A DNA stretch of 64,000 nucleotides from Lolium rigidum (taxonomy: Eukaryota > Streptophyta > Magnoliopsida > Poales > Poaceae). A program made the translations under genes and the position numbers. Positions 32,236-43,637 of the stretch are shown here, in pieces. A model generated the notes under the pieces. It made no database searches. It worked only from the letters and a program-made list of their open reading frames with translations, and was not told the origin of the DNA. Location of the stretch: positions 265,118,736 to 265,182,735 of the forward strand of contig NC_061508.1 of NCBI RefSeq assembly GCF_022539505.1, written 5' to 3'. Within the stretch, counting starts at the first letter, position 1. Every line of letters begins with the position of its first letter.

Positions 32236-33462
32236 TGTGGTGACCCTGCATACCACTGCATGTTGTAGTATGCCGNNNNNNNNNNNNNNNNNNNNNNNNN
32301 NNNNNNNNNNNNNNNNNNNNNNNNNNNNNNNNNNNNNNNNNNNNNNNNNNNNNNNNNNNNNNNNNNNNNNNNNNNCTCCTAGATAGTTTGTTGGTGTAGA
32401 GGATTGCTTCTGTGTTGTTCTTGTGGTTGATTACTTGCCCTGCTGCTCCTGGTGAGCTTGATTCAGTACTGTGGTGAGTTAGCTGGTTGAACAGCAGTGG
32501 CTGTTCATGTGTTCTTGTGTTCTTGGTGACTTACCCTGTTGCTGTCGATGAATGATCTAGGGTTCACTGTTGGAGAGGCTTTTATATGATCTCCCTCTCC
32601 TTCTGCTGGTCGACAACAAGGCTCGGCAGCCTCGCTGGTGACTCACCAGCTGTGTGTGTGTGGTGTGTCTGCATGCACACAGGCATGTGGAGCAGCCTAT
32701 GTGTGTGTTTGTGCACCTGATACTTCGAACTTGGCTTGGAGATGATCAACTCGGCAGAGTTGATCCATATCCCCAATTTTTTCTTTCTTTCTAACCTGCC
32801 AAGTGGCTATGCCTCTTGGCATAACTTGTTTTTGATGTGTTTATGTGCAGGTTCAATATGATGATCAAATGGGCAAGATGATCTTCAATATCAAGATTAG
32901 ATGATATTCACATTGTAGTATTTAGGATAGATTCATACTTGTACTTTTCTTTTTATTTTCTTTTATTTTACAATTTCACCAATTCTTGTAATGTGTTGTA
33001 AAATTCATTTATTTCCATTATGAATATTGTAAAGACAATGTATCTTGTGTGTTAATCAATAAAGCTCAAAGTTTTCTCTAATGAGCTTTATTTTACTTTA
33101 ATTACTGATATTGTTTATAATTTATATTTTACTTAATGAATTTCCTCACAATTGAATTTATGAGATATTTGTTTGATGTTTGAATCTGAAATTCAAATTC
33201 AACTTAGGTTTGAATTCAATCATGCAACTTAAGTTAGGATGCAAACTCTCCCCTCTCTTCTCAAAACCCTAATTTAATTAGAAAGAAGCAAGTTTGTCAC
33301 ACTCTCGAAACCCTAACCCTGTAAGGTGTCGAGAGAGAAACTTGTTCCCCTTTCGATGCAGTTTTTTGTTTAAAAGCGCGAAATTTCCCCGTAATTTACA
33401 ATGCAATGCACATCCCTTTCTAAAATCTACCCCTCGATCGTCTCTAAACCTGGGACATTACA
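32236..33462 (-). repeat. Chromovirus LTR, minus strand, interrupted by assembly gap
   Basis: The left edge TGTGGTGACCC is the reverse complement of the LTR end GGGTCACCACA. The right edge CCTGGGACATTACA is the reverse complement of the start TGTAATGTCCCAGG. 32376-33462 matches 7410-8493. Neither a primer site nor a polypurine tract adjoins the edges, so this looks like a solo LTR. By comparison with 7410-12336, about 3.8 kb is hidden by the 100-N gap. The flanks CAAAT and TGTGG do not form a target duplication. Confidence 0.7.
32276..32375. other. Assembly gap (100 N)
   Basis: Exactly 100 N, the usual placeholder for a gap of unknown size. Confidence 0.99.
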
Positions 33463-33630
33463 TGTGGCTTGTTTTATGTGAACTCAAGTGGCAAATGCTC
33501 TTAGGCATTTCATTGAGCACCTCTTGTGAATAAGAAGAGAGAGCAAAGTAACATACACCTCTTGTGCTAAGAAGTGGAAAAAGCTAAGTGTGGCTCACAC
33601 TTGGGCATGGCAGGGCATATACATAGAGAT
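33463..33630. other. Unassigned 168-bp stretch
   Basis: No ORF, repeat or known terminus was recognised. It lies between the LTR edge and the CACTA subterminal repeats and could be the CACTA insertion flank or degraded CACTA end. Confidence 0.4.
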
Positions 33631-34228
33631 GGACCTTTAGTCCCGGTTGGTAATACCAACCAGGACTAAAGGTGCTCGGGCCATGGTGCCCTTCCGCAAA
33701 ACTTTTAGTCCCGGTTTGTATTACCAACTAGGACTAAAGGCCTGTTGGTCCGAAGGTGTCGGCAGTCTGCACGGTTCTTGAAAAAGGCCAACAGTCCTTG
33801 TTCATTTGGACCATCAGTCCCGGTTTTTGAACCGGACCAACCAGACGGGACTAAAGGGGCAACTCTTTAGTCCCGGTTTAAATGTGCACCGGGACCAAAG
33901 GCCCCGCCACGTTGTGCGGCCAGGGGACTCGAGGTGGATTAACTTTGGTCCCGGCTCGAGATACGAACGGGGACTGGAGGGTCTCTGTCGCGGCAGAAAA
34001 AATGTCCGTTTCTCTCCTGCGGCAGAGATTTAGGGTGCAGCAGCGTTTCTCTACCGCGGCAGAGTTTCAGTGTTTTATATTATTCATTCAAATCTGCAAT
34101 GCATACATCATTCAAGAAACCACAAACATCATCATGTATATATAGACATCGTCATGAAATACAGTACAAGTAATGCATGTTTACAATATATTAAGCTTGA
34201 ACCAAAGGTATCATATCTATTCATATCC
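33631..34228 (-). repeat. CACTA 3' subterminal repeat region, minus strand
   Basis: Inverted pairs of TTTAGTCCCGGT and ACCGGGACTAAAG occur at about 33640-33676, 33702-33740, 33815-33855 and 33865-33900. CGGCAGAG-like repeats follow (about 33985-34070), then AT-rich 3' untranslated DNA. The expected terminal CACTA motif is not seen at the left, so the end is lost or mutated. Confidence 0.7.
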
Positions 34229-37200
34229 CTAATACTGCATGTATACGAACTCCCGATGGTATTCTCCATTTCGAGCTATGACCTCGTTAACAAAGAATCC
34301 TGCAAATTCCTCTTGAATTGTTCGTATGAGATCCTCTATTAGGAGAGAGTCCCGTAGGCGTTCCATCTAAATTAAAAAAAAAGAGATCAATACATATGAA
34401 TGGAACTCAATACAATTGATGGTAATAAATTAAGATTGTGAAATATTGTTCACGTACACGAATGGCTTGTATAGCCTCGTCCGGTTTCCTGTGACAGGTC
34501 ATCTCGCGAATGAACTTGCATACGTAGTATCCACATAAGTTATTTCCGGGTTCCTGGTTCAAACACTTTACGAAAAAACAGTTCGATCAAACTAATAATC
34601 AAGCATGCATGGTATTGAATCAAAATATCAAAGAGATTCGCACACATAGCTATATATATAGTACTACTTACAGAAAAATCTTTAAATGTAAGCTCCGATT
34701 TCCATTTACCCGGAACAGTATTGATGAACCGTTTCCAATCCCTGCCCGGTAAAGAAAAAATATGTTAAATGAGTTATTTGATTAGTTGATGATATCATCG
34801 AATGAGAACATATGAAGATGTCGGCCATGACAAGTACCTCTGGAGCAGGACAGCCATGTTCGCCCATTCCTCGTGTTCTTTACGTTTCGAGTCCATGACA
34901 AGTACTACTCCTTTGTTAAGCTTAATGATTAGGAGAATATAGTGAAAGGTGCACACGCATAACTCGCCGGATTATTTAGACTTCACATCGAGTAAGGGAA
35001 AATCGAATGTATGTAAGACAGTTATAACACTCACTTGAAGTTGTAAGGAAAGAATATTTCCTCTTTGTCTGCTTGCTTCAGTAAAAACATTAGAATGTTG
35101 TCATCTGTGTCCTTGGCGTACCGTCGAACCGTAACTTCATGAACGGTGTTTGGGTCAATGAACCCAAGTTCATAGAGCTTGCCTCTTTTGCGTTCGAACA
35201 TCTTCATTCTGCATAATATATAGCGCAAATAAAAAGAATATAGCGAGGATAATTGTTAGTGCAAATGAATGAGCTGAGCTACAGACTTAATTACATAAAT
35301 AAATCACTTACATGCAGTAGCAACTGATGATAGATTTGTCGAGGGCGTCTTGATTGAATAACTGAAATAGTTCTTCAAACTCAAGGTTGATCTCCTCCTT
35401 CCCCCGGAAGTAGTGCTCATCTCTAACTGCCACCGTGAGGTAGCGATCACTGTTCCGATAGGCTTGCAGGTGCCAAGTATACAACCTACGCATCTGAGTC
35501 CCTAGACTCGTGACCTGGCCAGGTTTGACGAGATCATATCCGTATCGGTACTTGTTTACGACTTCAGCCATTGGATAGTAATCTGCGTACTGAACATCTG
35601 CTCCATGATCTCTAGCCGCCCGTTCTATCATCGATGTCGTCTCTGGATCATCATAGGACTGCACGACGAAGGGGGGTAGCGACTGATTTTCCTGTTGTCC
35701 AAGCTGGGCAATTTTTGTCGCTTTTCTCGCTCTAGAGGACTGGCCAAGAAAGCGGTCATAATCACTTGACAACTCAGCTTTCTTTTGTCTCGTCTCGGCA
35801 AAGTGCTTAATTGTATTCGGTGCTATAAAAAGCTTTGGCGCAGGCTTCTTCGGCGCAAGAAACGCCTTCAACTCGGCGGCTGCAACTGCGTCGGTTTGCT
35901 CATCAGTATTCTCATATGGTAACAAATCTGGAGTCTTGGGCCTCTTCAGAGCTGATGGTCTCTTCAGAGCTTTAATACTTGCCGCGGTACTTAGCTTCCT
36001 CTTTTGCTTAGGTGGTTGCATACTTGGAGGAATCTCCTGGGAGGTGGAGGCGGCGGAGTATTCTCACGCGGAGGAGACGGTGAAGCCTGAGGAGACTGCT
36101 CATGCACAGGAGAATCATCACGCATAGGAGAATCATCATCGCGCAGAGGAGAATCATCACGCGGAGGAGACTGCGCAGGCGGCGGAGGCGGCGGAGGAGG
36201 CGGAGAACGAGATGGAGGTGCCCTGCTTGGGTTCGAACCTAGAAACACAATGTTCTTCTTCCGCCATTGAACGGTGGTTCTAAGGGCTTCTTCCAGTTCT
36301 TTGATTTCCCCATCTTCACCTGCAGGTTGCTCAAGGATCAACTGCTCATAATCTACCATCACTTCATCCACCATCACAAACAGCATAGTCGTCTTGGACC
36401 AGACGGCAATGGTAAGTTCTTGTAGGTAAGAGATTGTCGACCGCCGCCTTGAAGGATAGGTTCAAATATTTAACATGCAGCTTACAAGGATGGCTCTCAG
36501 TGAGATCATCCACGAGGGGGTTGCTAGGAGGCTCGATCACCTGTTCATCATCATTATCCTGCTGAGTGGAAGCCACACTGCTTTTCCGGTGTTGAGATTG
36601 CAGCGGGACGGTAGCATCGAGCAATGCAGCATCTACAGGCTGCTCCTGAGCCATCTAGGATGTAAGTACTTGGGTTAATTGGGCAACGGTGGCTTGAAGG
36701 GTGCTCATAGAATTCTCTAAGGACGCTATGCGGTCTGTTTCCCTTGCCTTTCTCCTCGCATGGCTTTTATCAGGAAATCTCTTCCTTTCCGGAGGAAAGC
36801 CATACTTCCACGGAACGGAGCCTTCTGAGCCTCGTGTTCATCCGTCGTGTTCTTTGTTCCCAAGGGCGCGTGTGAGCTCATCGTTCTCCTTTTCGGGGTG
36901 GAACCTCCCCTCCTCCACGTCCCTATGTGCTTGTTCCAGGGCTTGAATGGGGTGCTTCAGATGTTCTTTATTATAGATACACTTCCCTGTTTCTGGGTGC
37001 AACCTTCCCCCAATCCCGTAGAACCACTCCTTCGACCGTTCGATCCAACCGTGTGTCCCTAACCGGATCCCTTTTCTGACCAGTTCTGCCTCAGCTGCCT
37101 GCCACTTAGGCCGGTTAGCCCTGTAGCCACCTGGACCCACAGTTTGGTGATATTTCTTCAACGCAGCATTTTCCTTATTTGTTGCCGACCTTTTTTGAAA

Positions 37201-37999
37201 TTCGTATGACTCCATGTTGTACTTCACGAATTCTCCCCAGTGACCTTTTACCTTCTCACTGTCCAGAGTCTAATTTTTCTTGATAAGGCTGCACAATCTT
37301 TTCTTGTGGTGCTTGAATAGTTCGGCCATTTTCTTCAAAGCAAAGTCATGGACTGCCTCCTCCATGTTTGCCTTTTTATCGGCATCCTCCTCTGCAGGTA
37401 GGTTGAAATGTGCCATGAGCCTGGTCACAATGCTGCGTTTGGCTACATCATAGATATAACGACCTTCAGCTGCTTCATCAGACTCTACTCCCTTTGGCTT
37501 GTGCCATTCTCGAACGGTGATCGGGATGTAGTCCCTAACAAGCACTCCACATTGATTTATAAATAATTTTGCATGCTTCTCGGGAGAAATCGGTGTACCA
37601 CTCTGATCGATCTCGGTGATGTCGTGCCTAACACCGTCGGTCAACATTTTGGTCGGGCCTCGCTTCGACTTTACAGAAGAACTGCTCGATCCGGAGGGCT
37701 AAAAAAGAAATAATTCATCGTCAATACAAATTAGTTAATGCATCTAGTCAGCAGCTGCTTAATTTATATACCTCGGTGATAAGTATGGTTCCATCACCGG
37801 AGCCATTTTGATCTTCTTCCTCACCGGAGCCATCTTCTCTTTGGTCAACATTATCCGCTCCCTCACCGGAGTCATTCAAAAAACTTGCGGTGACATCATC
37901 ACCGTCATTATCTAGAGTACCGTTGGCTACGAGGTTAGCCATGAATTCTTGTTCGTTTTCGTCTTTGTATCCCTCCATGCTTTCTGCAATGACTTGCAA
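34229..37999 (-). pseudogene. CACTA (En/Spm) second ORF with N-terminal plant-transposase domain and C-terminal Ulp1/C48-type protease
   Basis: The exons I infer are: 37772-37999, a long one from 37698 to about 35312, 35035-35208, 34838-34948, 34672-34741, 34458-34565 and 34229-34366. Frames join in phase. The first exons encode an acidic N-terminus and the RGPTKMLTDGVRHDITEID region. Next comes the En/Spm plant domain (KYHQTVGPGGYRANRPKW, then ENDELTRALGN), a Pro-rich linker, and a Ulp1-like C-terminus with FHYILL (His), LVMDS (Asp) and NNLCGYYVC (Cys). Lesions are a TAG at about 37272, a TGA at about 36840, a TAG at about 36655, frameshifts near 36375 and 36030, and a GCAG-to-GCAC acceptor change at 34949. 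The Ulp1 half is otherwise open. Such proteins accompany the CACTA transposase; their exact role is unclear. No transposase (TnpD-like) gene is present. Confidence 0.85.
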
Positions 38000-38176
38000 G
38001 TTATAGGAACCATCGTATGATCACATACATAGATATTAATTAAGGATAATTCAAAAACTGAAATTGGAGTTACATATATAGTTATTAATTAAGGATTGAT
38101 AATAGAGTGCTGAAAGCAGATAGTGCAGTTACATGCATACATAGCTCGGGTCCATGTTTATTTAACCCTAATACAT
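38000..38176. other. AT-rich upstream DNA of the CACTA gene
   Basis: No ORF. Repeated TATTAATTAAGGAT units occur near 38033 and 38082. Probably 5' intron or leader of the CACTA gene. Confidence 0.4.
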
Positions 38177-38565
38177 CACTACTAGAACCTCTCAACCGCG
38201 CCGACCGGGTCCTGAGCCGCGCCGGCTGAACACCAAAAGCCATGGAACAATAACATGATCATAGCTAATGTGAGATCCCTTCATAACTGACCATCCCCCT
38301 AGACATGGTGTCTAACGCATATATGAAACGGCGAACGTGCTCGTCCTCCTTTGTAATGCGCTGAGCTACCACCTCCTACGGGGTCGGCTCCCTCTGAAAC
38401 GACCGTGGCCCATGCGACCTCCACCAGAGAAGATCTGGGTCGACGACGGGACCTGGATTCCGCACCAAGGTGCGCGTCCCGGAAGATAACACCTCCCAGT
38501 GCCACCCCGGCGGAGCCCAGTCCCGGACCTCCCCCATCTCCCGCATCTGCTCCAGAATGGACCCT
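38177..38565 (+). mobile_element. Terminus and first 390 bp of another CACTA element
   Basis: CACTACTAGAA at 38177 is a canonical CACTA-superfamily end. GC-rich subterminal repeats follow (CCGCGCCGACCGGGTCCTG, CCGCGCCGGC). The sequence then has no open frame and is interrupted at 38566 by an LTR retrotransposon. The remainder is not found in the window. Orientation is inferred from the outward-facing end. Confidence 0.6.
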
Positions 38566-40149
38566 TGATACGTCTCCGACGTATCGATAATTTCTTATGT
38601 TCCATGCCACATTATTGATGATATCTACATGTTTTATACACATTATATGTCGTATTTATGCATTTTCCGGCACTAACCTATTAACAAGATGCCGAAGAGC
38701 CGATTCTTTGTTTTCTGCTGTTTTTGGTTTCAGAAATCCTACAAAGGAAATATTCTCGGAATTGGACGAAATCAACGCCCGGGGTCCTATTTTTGCACGA
38801 AGCTTCCAGAAGACCGAGGGGGAAAGGAAGTGGGGCCACGAGGCGCCGCCACAACGGGCGGCGCGGCCCAGGTCTTGGCCGCGCGGCCCCGGTGTGTGGG
38901 GCCCTCGTGTGGCCCCCCGCGTTGCCCTTCCGCCTACTTAAAGCCTTCGTCGCGAAACCCCCGATACCGAGAGCCACGATACGGAAAACGTTGCGAGACG
39001 CCGCCGCCGCCAATCCCATCTCGGGGGATTACGGAGATCGCCTCCGGCACCCTGCCGGAGAGGGGAATCATCTCCCGGAGGACTCTTCACCGCCATGGTC
39101 GCCTCCGGAGTGATGAGTGAGTAGATCACCCCTGGACTATGGGTCCATAGCAGTAGCTAGATGGTTGTCTTCTCCTCATGTGCTTCATTGTCGGATCTTG
39201 TGAGCTGCCTAACATGATCAAGATCATCTATCTGTAATTTTATATGTTGTGTTTGTCGGGATCCGATGGATAGAGAATACTATGTTACGTTGATTATCAA
39301 TCTATTACCTATGTGTTGTTTATGATCTTGCATGCTCTCCGTTATTAGTAGAGGCTCTGGCCAAGTTTTTGCTCTTAACTCCAAGAGGGAGTATTTATGC
39401 TCGATAGTGGGTTCATGCCTCCATTAAATGCGGGACGAGTGACGGAAAGTTCTAAGGTTGTGGATGTCTTGTTGCCACTAGGGATAAAACATTGATGCTA
39501 TGTCCAAGGATGTAGTTATTGATTACATTACGCACCATACTTAATGCAATTGTCCATTGTTTGCAACTTAATGCGGAAGGGGTTCGGATGATAACCTGAA
39601 GGTGGACTTTTTAGGCATAGATGCATGCTTTGGATAGCGGTCTATGTACTTTGTCGTAATGCCCAATTAAATCTCACAATACTCATCATATCATGTATGT
39701 GCATTGTCATGCTCTCTCTATTTGTCAATTGCCCGACCGTAATTTGTTCACCCAACATGCTATTTATCTTATGGGAGAGACACCTCTAGTGAACTCGTGG
39801 ACCCCGGTCCATTCTTTTACATCGAATACAATCTACTTGCAATACTTGTTTTACTGTTTTCTGCAAACAATCATCATCCACACTATACATCTAATCCTTT
39901 GTTACGGCAAGCCGGTGAGATTGACAACCTCACTGTTTCGTTGGGGCAAAGTACTTTGGTTGTGTTGTGCAGGTTCCACGTTGGCGCCGGAATCCCTGGT
40001 GTTGCGCCGCACTACATCTCACCGCCATCAACCTTCAACGTGCTTCTTGGCTCCTCCTGGTTCGATAAACCTCTGAGGGAAAACTTGCCGCTGTACGCAT
40101 CACACCTTCCTCTTGGGGTTCCCAACGGACGCGTGCTGTACGCGTATCA
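38566..40149 (+). repeat. Athila-like LTR A
   Basis: It starts TGATACGTCTCCGACGTATC and ends ACGCGTATCA, 1584 bp. It is nearly identical to LTR B. Confidence 0.9.
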
Positions 40150-40160
40150 AGCATATTTTC

Positions 40161-40178
40161 TGGCGCCGTTGCCGGGGA
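40161..40178 (+). other. Primer-binding site, Asp-tRNA type (first unit)
   Basis: TGGCGCCGTTGCCGGGGA, 11 bases after LTR A. The same site recurs at 45248-45265. Confidence 0.85.
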
Positions 40179-40386
40179 GATCAAGACACGCTGCAAGGGG
40201 AGTCTCCACAATCCAATCTCTTTATTTTGTTTTTGTCTTGCTTTATTTTATTTACTACTTTGTTTGCTGCACTTATATCAAAACACAAAAAAATTAGTTG
40301 CTAGCTTTACTTTATTTACTGTCTTGTTCTATATATCAAAAACACAAATAAAATTAGTTACTTGCATTTGCTTTACTTATTTCAAC

Positions 40387-41042
40387 ATGTTTCCTTTTAA
40401 TTTTACTGTAAAAGATATACCTGTGGGACAAGGGTCTACAATTGGAAGAGATAATATAGAAGAATTTTTCACCCATGTTAGTATGCATGAAGATCTTAAA
40501 GATATACCCCTTGCAAAAGCTGTCCCTACTTATGAAGATGCCTCTGTTTGTTTGGTACGCATGATGGAAGCTAGATTTATTAGTCTCAACCCCATGATAC
40601 AACACATGTTTCTTACACTTTCGGATATGGAGCGGGGAGAGAAGAGAGATTTTGTTCTAAAAGTCTTAGTGCGAGAATTTGCAGATATAGCTAAAGAAGC
40701 TAGAAAAGTTTTTAGTAAGCATGAGAGGCTTGGTATAATCACCGATTTTAAAAGAACACTCGAAAAAATGGATATGGATAGAATAAGGTACACTAATAAT
40801 ATTAATGATGGTGGGGAGATTAAAGCACCAATACCATGTAAGCTCCTAGCGATGCACGAAGCTCTAGATGATAATTATGCTTGGCTTGTTGTCCTGAAAA
40901 TTTGTTTGATGAGAGTAGCAAGCCCAAGACTAATAAAAAGGGAGCCGCTGAAACTTATGTATCCAGCATACTATGCATGGTTGAGAAAACTCCCAACACC
41001 CCTGGTAATGATGTCAGTACTTCGTCACTTGATAATACTTGA
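40387..41042 (+). pseudogene. Unknown ORF of non-autonomous Athila derivative, copy 1 (one frameshift)
   Basis: The start at 40387 (MFPFNFTVKDIPVGQGSTIG) opens a mostly helical, charged protein (EEFFTHVSMHEDLKD, FVLKVLVREFADIAKEARKV, DFKRTLEKMDMDRIRYTNN). Relative to copy 2, a 2-base insertion near 40888 shifts the frame; the original frame resumes at about 40890 and would stop at 41040-41042. The expected full length is about 218 residues. No gag core, zinc knuckle, protease, RT or integrase motif is visible. It takes the position of gag in the related elements, so it could be a divergent structural or RNA-binding protein. It could equally be a captured host gene. Function unknown. Confidence 0.6.
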
Positions 41043-43637
41043 TATACACTTTCTGCGCCTAGCTGAAAGGCGTTAAAGAAAAGCGCTTATGGGAGACAAC
41101 CCATGTTTTTACTACGGTACTTTTATTTTATATTTGAGTCTTGGAAGTTGTTTACTACTGTAGCAACCTATCCTTATCTTAGTTTTGTGCATTGTTGTGC
41201 CAAGTAAAGTCGTTGATAGTAAGGTTCATACTAGATTTTGATTACTCGTGCGAAACAGATTTCTTTCGTTGTCACGAATTTCGACCTGCCTCTCTGTAGG
41301 TAGCTCAGAAAAATATGCCAATTTACGTGTGTGATCCCCAGATATGTACGCAACTTTCATTCAATTTGGGCATTTTCATTTGAGCAAGTCTGGTGCCTCA
41401 ATAAAATCCATCTTTACGGACTGTTCTGTTTTGACAGATTCTGCCTTTTATTTCGCATTGCCTCTTTTGCTATGATGGATGAATTTCTTTGTTCCATTAA
41501 TGTCCAGTAGCTTTGTGCAATGTTCAGAAGTGTTAAGAATGATTGTTTCACCTCTGAACATGTGAATTTTTATTATGCATTAACCCTCTAATGAGTTGTT
41601 TCAAGTTTGGTGTGGAGGAAGTTTTCAAGGATCAAGAGAGGAGGATGATATAATATGATCAAGGAGAGTGAAAGCTCTAAGCTTGGGGATGCCCCGGTGG
41701 TTCACCCCTGCATATTCTAAGAAGACTCAAGCGTCTAAGCTTGGGGATGCCCAAGGCATCCCCTTCTTCATCGACAACATTATCAGATTCCTCCCCTGAA
41801 ACTATATTTTTATTCCATCACATCTTATGCACTTTGCTTGGAGCGTCGGTTTTTTTTTTTTGTTTATGTTTGAATAAAATGGATCCTAGCATTCATTGTG
41901 TGGGAGAGAGACACGCTCCGCTGTTGCATATGGACAAATATGTCCTTAGGCTTTACTCATAGTATTCTTGGCGAAGGTTGAATCTTCTTCGTTAAATTGT
42001 TATATGGTTGGAATCGGGAAATGCTACATGTAGTAATTCTAAGATGTCTTGAATAATTTGATACTTGGCAATTGTTGTGCTCATGTTTAAGCTCTTGCAT
42101 CATATACTTTGCACCTATTAATGAAGAAACACTTAGAGCTTGCTAAAATTTGGTTTGCATATTTGGTCTCTCTAAAGTCTAGATAATTTCTAGTATTGAG
42201 TTTTGAACAACAAGGAAGACGGTGTAGAGTCTTATAATGTTTACAATATGTCTTTTATGTGAGTTTTGCTTTGCACCGGTTCATCCTTGTGTTTGTTTCA
42301 AATAACCTTGCTAGCCTAAACCTTGTATCGAGAGGGAATACTTCTCATGCATCCAAAATCCTTGAGCCAACCACTATGCCATTTGTGTCCACCATACCTA
42401 CCTACTACATGGTATTTCTCCGCCATTCCAAAGTAAATTGCTTGAGTGCTACCTTTAAAATTTCCATTCTTTACCTTTGCAATATATAGCTCATGGGACA
42501 AATAGCCTTAAAAACTATTGTGGTATTGAATATGTACTTATGCACTTTATCTCTTATTAAGTTGCTTGTTGAGCGATAACCATGTTCCTGGGGACGCCAT
42601 CAACTACTCTTTGTTGAATATCATGTGAGTTGCTATGCATGTCCGTCTTGTCTGAAGTAAGGGAGATTTACCACTTTATTGGTTAGAGCATGCATATTGT
42701 TAGAGAAGAACATTGGGCCGCTAACTAAAGCCATGAATCATGGTGGAAGTTTCAGTTTTGGACATATATCCTCAATCTCATATGAGAACACTAATTGTTG
42801 CTACATGCTTATGCATTAAAGAGGAGTCCATTATCTGTTGTCTATGTTGTCCCGGTATGGATGTCTAAGTTGAGAATAATCAAAAGCGAGAAATCCAAAT
42901 GCGAGCTTTCTCCTTAGACCTTTGTACATGCGGCATAGAGGTACCCCTTTGTGACACTTGGTTAAAACATGTGTATTGCGATGATCCCGGTAATCCGAGC
43001 TAATTAGGACAAGGTGCGGGCACTATTAGTATACTATGCATGAGGCTTGCAACTTGTAAGATATAATTTACATGATACATATGCTTTATTACTACCGTTG
43101 ACAAAATTGTTTCTTGTTTTCAAAACCAAAGCTCTAGCACAAATATAGCAATCAATGCTTCCCTCTGCGAAGGGCCTTTCTTTTACTTTTATGTTGAGTC
43201 AGTTCACCTATCTCTCTCCACCTCAAGAAGCAAACACTTGTGTGAACTGTGCATTGATTCCTACATACTTGCATATTGCACTTGTTATATTACTTTACAT
43301 TGACAAATATCTATGAGATATACATGTTATGAGTTGAAAGCAACCGCTGAAACTTAATCTTCTTTTGTGTTGCTTCAATACCTTTACTTTGATTTATTGC
43401 TTTATGAGTTAACTCTTATGCAAGACTTATTGATGCTTGTCTTGAAGTACTATTCATGAAAAGTCTTTGCTTTATGATTCGGTTGTTTACTCATGTCATT
43501 ACCATTGTTTTGATCGCTGCATTCATTACATATGCTTACAATAGTATGATCAAGGTTATGATGGCTTGTCACTCTAGAAATTATCTTTGTTATCGTTTAC
43601 ACTGCTCGGGACGAGCGAGAACTAAGCTTGGGGATGC
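41043..43637 (+). other. Non-coding 3' internal region, first unit, with polypurine tracts
   Basis: No gene. Internal polypurine-tract copies TAAGCTTGGGGATGCC lie at 41678-41693 and 41736-41751, and the terminal one is at 43623-43637 next to LTR B. The region is shared with the gag-protease elements. Confidence 0.85.

Noticed and set aside
35936..36127. Plus-strand frame resembling a signal peptide (ALILAAVLSFLFCLGG)
   Set aside because: Antisense shadow of the Lys/Ala-rich CACTA ORF on the minus strand.
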